Shown here one piece after another: positions 1-7,936 of a stretch of 64,000 nucleotides of DNA. The translations under genes and the position numbers were made by a program. Each line of letters begins with the position of its first letter. The stretch's first letter is position 1. Source of the DNA: CBDBLK01 sp965215445 (lineage in GTDB: Bacteria; Bdellovibrionota; Bacteriovoracia; Bacteriovoracales; Bacteriovoracaceae); NCBI GenBank assembly GCA_965215445.1, contig CBDCDT010000002.1, positions 558,001 to 622,000 on the forward strand. Direction: 5' to 3'. The notes below the pieces were generated by a model. The model ran no database searches. It was given only the letters and a program-made list of their open reading frames with translations, and was not told where the DNA came from.

Positions 1-115
1 GGTGTCCTTCACAAGTCAGCGCTGCAACAATCCCTTCAAGCAATTCATCCTGACCAAAAATAACCGATTTTGCTTTCGACAAGGCCTCTTGAATTTTTTC
101 CCGAAAAACATTCAC
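1..115 (-). CDS. MoxR-type AAA+ ATPase, N-terminal fragment (cut by window edge)
   Basis: Reading the minus strand from a GTG at 115 gives an open frame of 38 codons that runs off the window. It contains the segment VIFGQDELLEG followed by IVAALTCEGH. This matches the conserved start of MoxR-family AAA+ ATPases, where a V-x-GQ-x-E segment precedes the GH-V-L-LEG Walker A region. MoxR proteins are chaperone-like ATPases, usually next to DUF58 and von Willebrand factor A genes. A stop codon lies just upstream in frame, so GTG is the most likely start, although no good ribosome binding site is visible. The Walker motifs lie outside the window, so the family call rests on about 30 residues. Confidence 0.6.
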   Translation of the reverse strand, partial: MNVFREKIQEALSKAKSVIFGQDELLEGIVAALTCEGH

Positions 116-135
116 AGTGAAAATAATCTATCACA

Positions 136-1332
136 TCAAAAGGCCCGGGGGCCATCATGACTCATTGAGTCTTGAATAATGGCCCGAAATAAAGGCCTGA
201 GGTCTCCACTCTCAACTTTTTCTTTCATATCATTGAGTTCAACTAATTTTAACGACGCAAGATAAACCTTAAATTCCTGCTGCTCATCTTGAGGAGGAGG
301 TTCGCCGAGGACTCCTTCGACCCTGACATTAAAGTGCAGCATAAGCCACTCCTCAATTTCTTCTCTGGAGACAAGGCCGTTTAGCGGTTCCAAGGCTCGT
401 TGCAGTCGTACCATTTCTCTGATTTCCTGTATCTGTTCGTAGGTAGTAAAAGCTATAAAACCTATAAAAGCATAAGGAATAAAGGGAACAGTTGAATTTT
501 TGTAAAACTCAACAATTTCCAGCTTTCTAAACTTTTTCTGAAATTCCAAAAACGCTTCTTCGGAACTTCTCGGTGTTTTCGCGGCCCTGGCCATGGTTTC
601 CACTTTATTTTTCACCAACCAAAAATTATAAAAGCTGGGAGTTTCGTAAAATGTTAAGAGCTTAAATATACTACCAAAAGCGTTCTTGTAACGTTCCCTC
701 GTATATTCTACGTTTTGAACCATACCCAGTTCCCTCATCGACTTCAAAGAATTTTGTTTCACAACTTCATGCTCCCATCTCAGTCTGGCCATTTTTGCCA
801 AAGATTCGCTGGGATGAAACATACGTCCGGTATGTTTTATTTGAAAAAAAGAAGAATGGTTCTGCAGATAGTGCTGATCAATAATCTTCTTAAACTTTTC
901 TGGTGAGAGAAGTTTTTCGAGTGGTTTCCATTTATTGAGTAGTTTGGCAACTTTTCTCTGCCTCTCCCTAAAACTAGATGCAAAGTCTTCAGAGTTTTTT
1001 GGGTTATGGGATACAAATTCGATGATGGCCTCTACAAGGGCCAACTTCTCTTCATTGCTTTTGGGAATCGACAGGGAAAGGGTTTTCAATCCTTGGAGAT
1101 ACTCCTCCTTTTTTAAATCAACCAAGTCGAAATCAAGCTTTTTTATAAATCTTGGAAAAGGAAAAAAATAAAAATAGGGCAGGTGTTTCTTTAAACCTAC
1201 ACCCTTTTTAACGCTTTGCACGATAGTTCGCACCAGGCTAGAGCAGTCCTCCTTGGAAGTATCCCCTAAAACACTCTGCTCACAAAAAATCAGAGACAAG
1301 AAAAAAACGGCCGTCAAGCGTTGAATAAACAT
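136..1332 (-). CDS. Exported protein of unknown function, 398 aa
   Basis: I do not recognise this protein. It starts with a hydrophobic segment (about residues 5-22) that looks like a signal peptide ending near VLGD. A second hydrophobic stretch around residues 280-300 (PFIPYAFIGFIAFTTYE) could be a membrane helix. The rest is rich in Lys, Glu and Phe with predicted helical character and no catalytic motif that I can see. It lies upstream of the MoxR-like gene on the same strand with about 20 bp between them, so the two may be co-transcribed. The ATG at 1332 is the only good start before the signal sequence. Confidence 0.7.
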   Translation of the reverse strand: MFIQRLTAVFFLSLIFCEQSVLGDTSKEDCSSLVRTIVQSVKKGVGLKKHLPYFYFFPFPRFIKKLDFDLVDLKKEEYLQGLKTLSLSIPKSNEEKLALVEAIIEFVSHNPKNSEDFASSFRERQRKVAKLLNKWKPLEKLLSPEKFKKIIDQHYLQNHSSFFQIKHTGRMFHPSESLAKMARLRWEHEVVKQNSLKSMRELGMVQNVEYTRERYKNAFGSIFKLLTFYETPSFYNFWLVKNKVETMARAAKTPRSSEEAFLEFQKKFRKLEIVEFYKNSTVPFIPYAFIGFIAFTTYEQIQEIREMVRLQRALEPLNGLVSREEIEEWLMLHFNVRVEGVLGEPPPQDEQQEFKVYLASLKLVELNDMKEKVESGDLRPLFRAIIQDSMSHDGPRAF

Positions 1333-1450
1333 TTGAATAGCATTACAGGAATATCAAGAGAAAATCACCCCTGAAGACCCTGTCAAGGCCATAATTACAC
1401 GGTCAACACCTGCAAAAAGGCCAATTCAAGCCAAGTGACGCCCTGCGCCT

Positions 1451-2104
1451 CTACCAAGGCAACAGCTTTTTTTGCCTAAATTCAATCCTGGGATCAAGAA
1501 TTGCAGGAATGGCAAAAGGTATCGCTTTCTTCCAAAACCTGTAAAAATGGCTCTCCATCAAACCGGCCTTAAGAGCAACAACAAGTGCAACATCACTCAT
1601 TGAATCATGCTTGAGAAGCCCAACCTCAACACCTAAAGGAGACGTGGGCAATCCAGAATGTCCCAAGGCCCCTCCATAAAAAACGGCCCCATCCAATTGA
1701 TCAAGGCCGACTCCCTCGGGAATAAAAATAAGGAAGTGCTTATAAACAAGTTCGGCCTTTAACCCTCCATTTTGATACCGAGCATCGAATAACTCCGTCA
1801 CACGGACAAGCTCATTTTCTCTTTTCAGAAATGCATCCAATTCCCAAGTATCCCTATCAACAATAAATCCCGCATTGAAACCCCCTCCCCAGAGCACCGT
1901 AGAAATCCTTGGTGAATCAAAAAATACTGTTTCAAATAGGTTGACCATCCAATCATTGGTGCTCTCTTTGATACCGAGAGAGTGCAAAATTTCCCGAACT
2001 TCCTTTGCTTGAATGGGTTCCTGTTGTGCTGGTTCGACCTCCTGCTCGGCCCATAAATTTAAAGAAAAAAGTAAAATTCCAAAAAACAGAGTAACAGCTT
2101 TCAT
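1451..2104 (-). CDS. Exported protein of unknown function, 217 aa
   Basis: The frame is open from 2164, but an ATG at 2104 is the better start. It is preceded by a strong ribosome binding site (GGGGAGG, about 6 nt upstream) and begins directly with a classical signal peptide (MKAVTLFFGILLFSLNLWA). The mature part contains a glycine-rich segment (VLWGGGFNAGFIVDRDTWEL) and many hydrophobic beta-like stretches. No enzymatic motif is visible and I do not recognise the family. It is transcribed in the same direction as the 398-residue exported protein, about 120 bp away. A periplasmic location is likely. Confidence 0.75.
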   Translation of the reverse strand: MKAVTLFFGILLFSLNLWAEQEVEPAQQEPIQAKEVREILHSLGIKESTNDWMVNLFETVFFDSPRISTVLWGGGFNAGFIVDRDTWELDAFLKRENELVRVTELFDARYQNGGLKAELVYKHFLIFIPEGVGLDQLDGAVFYGGALGHSGLPTSPLGVEVGLLKHDSMSDVALVVALKAGLMESHFYRFWKKAIPFAIPAILDPRIEFRQKKLLPW

Positions 2105-2264
2105 ACATCCTCCCCTTGGTTTGCAGTTAAAAGCTCTATCCCAATAGGCGAAAAGTTGGCCCACCGAGGATACTGATAATTTAATAGGTCAAAATCAACA
2201 GTATGAAAAGTAAAAAAATAGTAATTTTTGATTTTTAATAAAATTTCTTGAGCGCGCTGCATAG

Positions 2265-2293
2265 TTGACAAAATTAAATCATCTTTCTAAAGA
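2265..2293 (+). promoter_or_regulatory. Sigma-70 type promoter of the tRNA-Arg gene
   Basis: A perfect -35 hexamer TTGACA (2265-2270) is followed after 17 bp by TAAAGA (2288-2293). Transcription would start near 2300, about 18 bp before the mature 5' end of tRNA-Arg. The remainder of the 347-bp stretch between the divergent coding regions (2105-2451) holds only this promoter, the tRNA and its trailer. Confidence 0.6.
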
Positions 2294-2317
2294 AAGGTGT
2301 TGTATTTTCATGCATGC

Positions 2318-2394
2318 GCACCTTTAGCTCAGTTGGATAGAGCATCTGACTACGAATCAGAAGGTCGGGCGTTCGAATCGCTCAAGGTGCGCCA
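2318..2394 (+). tRNA. tRNA-Arg (anticodon ACG)
   Basis: A 77-nt cloverleaf. The acceptor stem GCACCTT pairs with AAGGTGC, then comes discriminator G and an encoded CCA. U8, the D-arm AGCTC and the TTCGAAT T-loop are in place. The anticodon stem TCTGA/TCAGA encloses loop CTACGAA, giving anticodon ACG. A34 must be deaminated to inosine to read CGU, CGC and CGA. The enzyme that does this, TadA, is encoded about 0.8 kb downstream on the same strand. Confidence 0.97.
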
Positions 2395-2413
2395 TTTATC
2401 AAAGTATCCGAAC
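2391..2413 (+). repeat. tRNA-trailer repeat, copy 1 (after tRNA-Arg)
   Basis: From the last four bases of the tRNA (GCCA) onward, 23 nt match the sequence after tRNA-Ser (3813-3835) at 20 positions. The common pattern is GCCATTT, two variable bases, CAAAGTAT, one variable base, CGAAC. Beyond this the two flanks diverge. Confidence 0.7.
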
Positions 2414-2451
2414 ACTAACCCCATGGCCTGGAAAATTGTTACACTTTAGTT

Positions 2452-3180
2452 ATGAGGCCAGGAAAATTTAGTTTCAAACTTAAAAGAGAATTTGATCAAA
2501 TTGATGTCCTTCATTGGGGACATCTCTCCTGCCTGCTTTTGGCAACTACAATAGAGTTTCTTAGAGGCAGTTTCGGGTTCTTTATCGTTCTTAAAATTGG
2601 CATCATTACAGGCCATTACTATCTCTTTACCAAAACAAAGAAAAATCTCTACTATTCCTTTTGGACTTTCGCCATTGTTCTCGCGCTCTATTTTTTGATT
2701 AAAATGGCCCAAACACCTTTTGCTAGCAGTTTGTTTATTCTTTATCTTATCGCACTGACCGTTCTTGGAATTGAAATGTATATGCTCCATTCCCCCATTT
2801 ACTATCCTATTATCAATTGGTGGGAGTATGATTTTCGTTATCGAACCGACCTCAAAATTCAAATCAAGTTAGACGGAAAGACCTACGATGGTCGATTGAC
2901 AGACCTCCGCAGGAATTCTGGCTGCGTGACTTCCTTTGAAAAAATAACTTTGGGAGAGAAATTACATATAAATTTTTTTGAAGAATGGAAAACTCTCAAT
3001 TTAGAATGTGAAGTCATGAGTTGCCGACAGTATTCCATAGGTCGCCCCTACCATTATGGAGTCCGATTCCTTCTGGAAAACAATGATGAAAAATATTTAT
3101 TTAATGAATTTTGTGAATTTTGGAAAAACAAAAGAAGAAGTAAAATTAGAAAAAAATTTACTCAACAAAAACAGACCTAA
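2452..3180 (+). CDS. Membrane protein with C-terminal PilZ-like domain
   Basis: A 242-residue protein. The first half contains three or four hydrophobic segments (about residues 22-52, 62-80 and 85-110), so it is an inner-membrane protein. The second half (about 127-235) looks like a PilZ domain: an Arg-rich start (YRTDLKIQI), then TDLRRNSGCV where the family has (D/N)xSxxG, and a late YGVRFL strand. PilZ domains bind cyclic di-GMP, but the motif here is degenerate, so binding is uncertain. The ATG at 2452 has no clear ribosome binding site. It sits between tRNA-Arg and tadA, 17 bp before the latter. A regulator of motility or surface functions is possible, but this is inference. Confidence 0.65.
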   Translation: MRPGKFSFKLKREFDQIDVLHWGHLSCLLLATTIEFLRGSFGFFIVLKIGIITGHYYLFTKTKKNLYYSFWTFAIVLALYFLIKMAQTPFASSLFILYLIALTVLGIEMYMLHSPIYYPIINWWEYDFRYRTDLKIQIKLDGKTYDGRLTDLRRNSGCVTSFEKITLGEKLHINFFEEWKTLNLECEVMSCRQYSIGRPYHYGVRFLLENNDEKYLFNEFCEFWKNKRRSKIRKKFTQQKQT

Positions 3181-3197
3181 ATTGGCCAAACAACTCC

Positions 3198-3686
3198 ATG
3201 GAAACAAACGAATCAGAACAACTCATGATGATCTGCCTGTCCGAAGCAGAAAAGGCCTACCGAATCAGTGAAGTTCCCGTAGGTGCAATTGTCGTCGATG
3301 AAATAGGAAAAATTTTGGCCAAGGCCCACAATAACCGAGAAAGTAAAAACAATCCCTGTGGACATGCCGAGATTTTGGCCCTTCAGGAGGCCTCGCAAAT
3401 CAAGGGCAGTTGGAGACTCCCCAAATGCCGTCTTATCGTCAGCCTAGAGCCATGCGTGATGTGCCTGGCAACAGCACTTCAAGCGCGTATAGGGCATATT
3501 CTGTTCGGCGCGTATGACCTCAAGGGAGGAGCACTTTCGCTGGGCCATTATCTCCACAAGAATGCGCGCTCTTCCCCTGGCCTGATGATTACTGGAGGCA
3601 TTCTCCAATACGAAACGGGCCGTATCCTCTCCCAATTTTTCAAGGAAAGACGCAATTCTTACAAAGCCTGGAAAGAAAAAACTTGA
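3198..3686 (+). CDS. tadA: tRNA-specific adenosine deaminase TadA
   Basis: This cytosolic zinc enzyme converts A34 of tRNA-Arg(ACG) to inosine. The 162-residue protein shows the cytidine/deoxycytidylate deaminase signature: HAE (H56, catalytic E58) and PCxxC (C86, C89), which provide the zinc ligands and the proton shuttle. The EVPVGAIVV segment and the LFGAYDLKGGA region after the zinc site are typical of TadA rather than of guanine or riboflavin deaminases. The length fits the family. ATG 3198 is taken as the start; ATG codons at 3225 and 3228 are possible alternatives, and none has a good ribosome binding site. Its substrate tRNA is encoded just upstream. Confidence 0.93.
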   Translation: METNESEQLMMICLSEAEKAYRISEVPVGAIVVDEIGKILAKAHNNRESKNNPCGHAEILALQEASQIKGSWRLPKCRLIVSLEPCVMCLATALQARIGHILFGAYDLKGGALSLGHYLHKNARSSPGLMITGGILQYETGRILSQFFKERRNSYKAWKEKT

Positions 3687-3728
3687 CTTTTCTAAAAATA
3701 TCTGATTAGCTGCATCTTATAAAAATGT

Positions 3729-3816
3729 GGAGAATTGGCCGAGCGGTCGAAGGCGCACGCTTGGAAAGCGTGTAGGGGGCAACCCCTCGGGAGTTCAAAT
3801 CTCCCATTCTCCGCCA
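3729..3816 (+). tRNA. tRNA-Ser (anticodon GGA)
   Basis: An 88-nt class II tRNA. The acceptor GGAGAAT pairs with ATTCTCC, followed by discriminator G and encoded CCA. The anticodon stem CACGC/GCGTG encloses loop TTGGAAA, giving anticodon GGA for UCC/UCU. A long variable arm (AGGGGGCAACCCCTC) is present, as expected for serine tRNAs. TTGACT at 3683 overlaps the tadA stop and could be a -35 element, but I see no convincing -10, so transcription may come from the tadA operon. Confidence 0.97.
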
Positions 3817-3835
3817 TTTGCCAAAGTATACGAAC
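3813..3835 (+). repeat. tRNA-trailer repeat, copy 2 (after tRNA-Ser)
   Basis: Second copy of the 23-nt element that follows tRNA-Arg at 2391-2413. It starts in the GCCA end of tRNA-Ser and keeps the CAAAGTAT and CGAAC blocks. The two tRNAs themselves are unrelated, so the similarity is confined to the 3' trailer. Confidence 0.7.
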
Positions 3836-3896
3836 TTTTCCTCTTAAAAAAAATAAATTTTAGTTATCTTGGGAAAGATGTTAGAGTTATTTATTG

Positions 3897-4133
3897 ATGA
3901 AACCCAATCATTTCAACGAAGCACTTATAGAAAAGGTTATTGAGCAAATTTGGAATGTCCAAGGCTCTCTTTACGGATTGGGAGCGCTTTTTAAAACGGG
4001 ACATGAGCTTTCTTTTAATGCCGACGAGGCCTTTGGTATCGGCCAGTGTTTACAAACTTTTTCTGCAGAGCTTGTAAAGCTTGAAGATATTCTCAAAAAC
4101 AACAGCAACACAGAGCATAAAAACCAAACTTAG
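3897..4133 (+). CDS. Small hypothetical protein, 78 aa
   Basis: A short acidic protein predicted to be mostly helical, with no signal peptide. It starts at ATG 3897 (a TTG lies one codon upstream). The sequence alternates Leu, Gly and charged residues (SLYGLGALFKTGHELSF, then GIGQCLQTFSAELVKLEDIL), as expected for a small soluble two-helix protein. I do not recognise a family. The codon pattern resembles that of the neighbours, and the frame lies alone between tRNA-Ser and the response regulator on the same strand, so it is probably a real gene. Confidence 0.5.
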   Translation: MKPNHFNEALIEKVIEQIWNVQGSLYGLGALFKTGHELSFNADEAFGIGQCLQTFSAELVKLEDILKNNSNTEHKNQT

Positions 4134-4235
4134 GCCATTGCCAGGGATTTTAAACATAACTTTGTCAAGAATTTTACACTTTTGCGATATGGTTTAATAT
4201 ATTGTCAGAAGGAGAATAATTCACAAGGAAAAGTT

Positions 4236-4646
4236 TTGATCCTGACAAACAAAGCCGCACTAGATCGCTCCGATATTAAAATTGTCGTTGTTGACGATTC
4301 TGACTTCTCTCGAAATAGCATTGTCAATATTCTCAAAAAAGAAGGTTTCAATGTTGTTTGCTCATGCGATAACGCAAAAGAAGGGCTGGCCAACGGGAAA
4401 AAATCAAACGCAAACCTCTATATTGTCGATGCCATTATGCCCGTCCGCAGTGGTCTTGAAATGGCCAGTATTATAACTGAGAAATTTGCGAAGGCCAAAG
4501 TTATCATTATTTCCTCCCTATATAATGAGCAAACTATTATCGAAGCAATCTCCAGTGGCGCCGCCGATTTTTTGCCAAAGCCTTTTGGGCCAATGGAGCT
4601 TATCAGGGCCGTTGAAAAGATCGAATCCGAAATAGAAACGGAGTAA
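4236..4646 (+). CDS. Single-domain response regulator (CheY-like receiver)
   Basis: A stand-alone phosphoacceptor domain of about 136 residues. With a TTG start at 4236, the acidic pair is D20-D21, the phosphorylated aspartate is D65 in VDAIMP, the switch Ser is in IIISS (S93/S94) and the conserved lysine is K115 in LPKPF. All receiver residues are therefore present. No output domain follows, so it acts by protein-protein contact, as CheY and Spo0F do. The frame is open from a TTG at 4182, but an AAGGA element 8 nt before the TTG at 4236 favours the shorter form. It probably forms a unit with the small membrane protein that starts 7 bp downstream. The partner kinase is not in this window. Confidence 0.9.
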   Translation: MILTNKAALDRSDIKIVVVDDSDFSRNSIVNILKKEGFNVVCSCDNAKEGLANGKKSNANLYIVDAIMPVRSGLEMASIITEKFAKAKVIIISSLYNEQTIIEAISSGAADFLPKPFGPMELIRAVEKIESEIETE

Positions 4647-4653
4647 AATCAAT

Positions 4654-4968
4654 ATGATGTTTATTCTAAAATTTATCCTTTACTTCATTGTGAGTTTTGC
4701 CATCTTATCCTTTCCCGTTTCCGATAAGACGCTCTTTGCACACCTTAATCAAATGACTGCTCCTGTATCAAAAACAATCTTACGAAAAATTGAAATTGGT
4801 ATTAAAAGAAGTTCCAGTTGGAGTAAAAAAATTTTTACCAATTCAACCCCGAATAAAAAAGATACTGCTCACACAGACGAGAAGCAAGAAGTTAGAAAAG
4901 ATGTGACCAAGGAATCCTATACGCCCGAAGAACGAGAGCTACTTGAAAAAATTCTTAAACAAAATTAA
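4654..4968 (+). CDS. Small membrane-anchored protein, 104 aa
   Basis: I do not recognise this protein. Residues 2-20 form a hydrophobic anchor or uncleaved signal (FILKFILYFIVSFAILSF). A basic Ser/Lys-rich central region follows (about 45-60), and the tail is charged and helical, ending YTPEERELLEKILKQN. A GGAG element lies in the stop region of the response regulator, about 9 nt before the ATG, suggesting translational coupling. A link to the response regulator is inferred only from position. Confidence 0.6.
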   Translation: MMFILKFILYFIVSFAILSFPVSDKTLFAHLNQMTAPVSKTILRKIEIGIKRSSSWSKKIFTNSTPNKKDTAHTDEKQEVRKDVTKESYTPEERELLEKILKQN

Positions 4969-5039
4969 CAGCAAAAACTAATGCGCCCAGTCTTTAAATT
5001 CATTTGCCACTTTTCATTTGAGAGGGTATTAAATGGCCA

Positions 5040-5774
5040 ATGCAATTAGCACAGCAAAATTTTAGCTTTAATAAGGCCAGTGAGGGCCGCTCCCCGCAAC
5101 TTCCCAACGATTGGCTTACCCATTTATCAGAAGAATTTGAAATGCCTTATATGCTAAAACTCAAGGCCTTCCTGCAAAAAGAGCTGACAGCAGGTAAGGT
5201 TATTTATCCCCACGGCAAAGAAATCTTTACTGCTTTTAATCTTACACCTTTGAGCGAAGTCAAAGTTGTTATCTTCGGACAAGACCCCTACCACGGCCCC
5301 GGACAGGCCCATGGCCTTTCTTTTTCCGTCAGGCCGGGAATACGCATCCCACCCTCTCTACTCAATATCTATCAAGAAATTAGCTCAGACCTTGGAGTTT
5401 CCTCGCCCTCCCACGGACATCTTAAATCATGGGCCAGTCAAGGTGTCTTGTTACTAAACTCAGTCCTTACAGTCGAGGCAGGCAGAGCAGGCTCTCACCA
5501 GCAAAAAGGATGGGAGTTTTTTACCGACAAAGTGGTTGAAATCCTCAATCGAGAATGTAAAAACTTGGTTTTTCTCCTATGGGGAAGTCATGCCCAGAAG
5601 AAAGGGGCCTGTATTGATCTCAAGAAACATAAAGTTCTCAAAGCACCACACCCCTCACCACTTTCCGCGCACAGGGGATTTTTTGGATGCCGACACTTTT
5701 CCATGGCCAATCATTATCTCGCCGAAGTAGGTAAAGAACCTGTTAATTGGTTGCTGGAATTTATCCATTCGTAA
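5040..5774 (+). CDS. ung: Uracil-DNA glycosylase (family 1)
   Basis: This enzyme removes uracil from DNA as the first step of base excision repair. The 244-residue protein carries the family 1 signatures: GQDPYHG with the catalytic aspartate D82, the uracil-specificity region GLSFSV, LLLNSVLTV, and the DNA-intercalation loop HPSPLSAHRGFFG with catalytic H204. The length is close to that of E. coli Ung (229 aa), with a slightly longer N-terminus. ATG 5040 is the chosen start; a GAGAGG sequence is further upstream than ideal. The gene is followed by a convergent minus-strand gene 11 bp away, with no clear terminator between them. Confidence 0.97.
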   Translation: MQLAQQNFSFNKASEGRSPQLPNDWLTHLSEEFEMPYMLKLKAFLQKELTAGKVIYPHGKEIFTAFNLTPLSEVKVVIFGQDPYHGPGQAHGLSFSVRPGIRIPPSLLNIYQEISSDLGVSSPSHGHLKSWASQGVLLLNSVLTVEAGRAGSHQQKGWEFFTDKVVEILNRECKNLVFLLWGSHAQKKGACIDLKKHKVLKAPHPSPLSAHRGFFGCRHFSMANHYLAEVGKEPVNWLLEFIHS

Positions 5775-5785
5775 CCAAACTGCTA

Positions 5786-6100
5786 TTATCTATTTGCTCC
5801 ACTGGCACCACTAGCAGGAGCGCTACCCCCACTTCCAGTTTGTCTTGTTCCCTGGCGACTGGAATCATTGCCAGCAACACACTCTGTTTCAGACCGCTCT
5901 CCCAATTCACCACACCTGGCATCTAAAACTGCCTGTACATCTCTAAGATTGTCTTTACCTTGACACCTTTGTAAAATATTATTTTTTTGAGAACAGAGAT
6001 CAGGTGCATTATACTCTACACTGCAATTATCGGCATGTAGAGAAACCGAGAAAAAACCAAAAAATAAAAATATATTCAGGTAGTAAAAATAATTTTTCAT
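5786..6100 (-). CDS. Small exported cysteine-containing protein, 104 aa
   Basis: A perfect AGGAGG element about 7 nt before ATG 6100 fixes the start, although the frame is open to 6127. Residues 1-22 form a signal peptide (MKNYFYYLNIFLFFGFFSV, cut near LHA). The mature part (about 80 residues) contains five cysteines that could form disulfides, and ends in a Gly/Ser/Ala-rich tail. I do not recognise a family. It starts 28 bp after the stop of the RHS/YD-repeat gene on the same strand, so the two are probably co-expressed. A partner or chaperone role for the YD protein is possible but not shown. Confidence 0.7.
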   Translation of the reverse strand: MKNYFYYLNIFLFFGFFSVSLHADNCSVEYNAPDLCSQKNNILQRCQGKDNLRDVQAVLDARCGELGERSETECVAGNDSSRQGTRQTGSGGSAPASGASGANR

Positions 6101-6128
6101 GATGGAACCTCCTTTTTGTCTGTCCATA

Positions 6129-7811
6129 CTATACGCCCAAGCTCACACCCGCTGGTTTTACAATACTCAGCAAAGATTGAAAAGTTGAAGTAACTTTTTG
6201 TAAAACTGCTTTTGAACCTTTAGAATTTTTAACATTCTTGATTTTGCCAAAACGATCGTAGACAAGAGTTACCGTTCCAACCCCACTCATCTTAATTTTT
6301 TCAGGTTTTCCCAAGGAATTATAGGTAAAATCCATGGATACCTTGCCTTTCTTTTTCACCTTGGCGAGATTACGGCCGCCTTTTTTGCCCATGTCAATCA
6401 TTCTGGTTACCCTTCCATCCGAGCCATAAACAAGCGCCACTTTTTGACCCAAGCTATTTTTAGCGCTGGAGAGATTACCTTTTTTGTTATACTTAAATTC
6501 AGACCACGTTTTCTTTCCTTTGTCAGTAATTTTTGTTATTTTGTTAAACTTCTTGTGGTATTGAAGTTCAACATTTTCGCCACGGGAAGAGACTTTCTTT
6601 TTCAAAAAACATTTTGAATTATATTTGAAAGTTGTAACATGCTTTCCTTTTTTAACTTTTTTAGGAAGGTTACAGGATTCAGAGTATGTTGTGTCGGTCG
6701 TAACACCGTTGACGCTGATAACTGTTCTATGGGTGTACTGCGAACCATCTTTGCGAACTTTTTGTTGATATTCGTACCTGTTGGTTTGTTTCTTTCCTCC
6801 ATTGAGGTGGTTGGTAACCGAAGTCCAATAATGCAACTTGGGATTCTTGGAATTTGATTCGTATTTATAACTTCGTTTACCCCCATCTTTTTCGACAACT
6901 TCTTTCACAAACTGACTTCCCGAAGCATAAGCAATTTTCATCATCGACTTGTTGGGATATGTAATGGAAGTCATATTATGATTTCCATCATAAGAATATC
7001 TATATATATTGCCGACGATGTCTTTTGATTCAATAAGGTCTTCCCCACTATACTTATAACAAGACTTGTTTTTCTTGGAAGTTGCCGACCAAATGCACTT
7101 TACTTTTCCAGTGGAATGCCAGGAAAAGAGAAATTGTTTTGCAGAACTGTCTTTAATAGAGGCTAAATTTTTACCTTTGTAGGTCAAATCTACACCCTGA
7201 CCATTTTTGCCACGAATTTTGGTTAATCTTCCTTGTTTATCAAAGGCCTGTATTTTTCCGTCACTATAAACTCTTTCAAATCCTTTTTTGGTAACCCGTA
7301 ACTTTTGAAAACCTCTGGTGCTAGCATAAAGCTCCGAGCCCTTCGACAGGTTGGCACTGACGTTAAACTGACGAGCATAGCTCTGGCGAAGTTCTTGATT
7401 TTTGGCAAGTTTTTTGGCAAAATTTCTCGGAATTTCTCTCCCGGCCTTTTTCATTGCCGCTATAATTTTTTGAGCGGCCACACTCGGGTCAATGGCATTT
7501 TTCGGAGAAAAACGGGTTTGAGCACCCGCCCCATGTTCATAAACGGTCACGGAACCATCTGCCCCTACTTCCAAACGTGTTTCATACAACGATCCCCAAC
7601 CAAAACCAAACCAACCTGCTCGCGTAGATTTGGAATTATAAGTTCTGGTAATTTTTAGTTTTTCTCCTTCTCCTGGAATAACTATATCTGTATAGGAAAT
7701 ATAAAAATTTCCATTTTTGAGATTGACACCGGCCCATGTATTCACGCTTACCGCTAGAAAAAGAAAAAATAGGCCCCTTCTTTGCCATAATTTTAGATTT
7801 AACAGATTCAT
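6129..7811 (-). CDS. Exported RHS/YD-repeat protein, 560 aa
   Basis: The start at 7811 follows GGGAGG with good spacing and encodes a signal peptide (about residues 1-27, ending NTWA). The mature protein begins with the RHS-family entry segment (NGNFYISYTDIVIPG, then LKITRTYNSKS and GWFGFGWGS, DUF6531-like). A long series of YD-type repeats follows (such as YDGNHNMTSITYPN, FTYNSLGKPEKIKMSG and LVYDRFGKIKNVKNSKG). YD repeats build a large beta-shell that can enclose a toxin or act as a surface adhesin. At 560 residues this is short: there is no conserved RHS core autocleavage region and no polymorphic toxin end. The protein is very lysine-rich. It lies downstream of tadB where tadC would usually be. 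Confidence 0.85.
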   Translation of the reverse strand: MNLLNLKLWQRRGLFFLFLAVSVNTWAGVNLKNGNFYISYTDIVIPGEGEKLKITRTYNSKSTRAGWFGFGWGSLYETRLEVGADGSVTVYEHGAGAQTRFSPKNAIDPSVAAQKIIAAMKKAGREIPRNFAKKLAKNQELRQSYARQFNVSANLSKGSELYASTRGFQKLRVTKKGFERVYSDGKIQAFDKQGRLTKIRGKNGQGVDLTYKGKNLASIKDSSAKQFLFSWHSTGKVKCIWSATSKKNKSCYKYSGEDLIESKDIVGNIYRYSYDGNHNMTSITYPNKSMMKIAYASGSQFVKEVVEKDGGKRSYKYESNSKNPKLHYWTSVTNHLNGGKKQTNRYEYQQKVRKDGSQYTHRTVISVNGVTTDTTYSESCNLPKKVKKGKHVTTFKYNSKCFLKKKVSSRGENVELQYHKKFNKITKITDKGKKTWSEFKYNKKGNLSSAKNSLGQKVALVYGSDGRVTRMIDMGKKGGRNLAKVKKKGKVSMDFTYNSLGKPEKIKMSGVGTVTLVYDRFGKIKNVKNSKGSKAVLQKVTSTFQSLLSIVKPAGVSLGV

Positions 7812-7936
7812 AAAATCCTCCCTTTAAAAAATGCCATACAACTAGGCCTTTCGGAATTTTTGAAATTAACTTAAGGAATTTTTCCACTATCAAAAAATAA
7901 AAATGTAACAGTCGGGTAATTTATGAAATAATCGTA

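Noticed and set aside
2446..2862. 138-codon minus-strand frame
   Set aside because: Antisense to the PilZ-like membrane gene, which has the better coding signal (helices and domain).
3683..3711. Possible promoter of tRNA-Ser (TTGACT)
   Set aside because: At 16-18 bp spacing only TTAGCT-like sequences are found; no acceptable -10 element.
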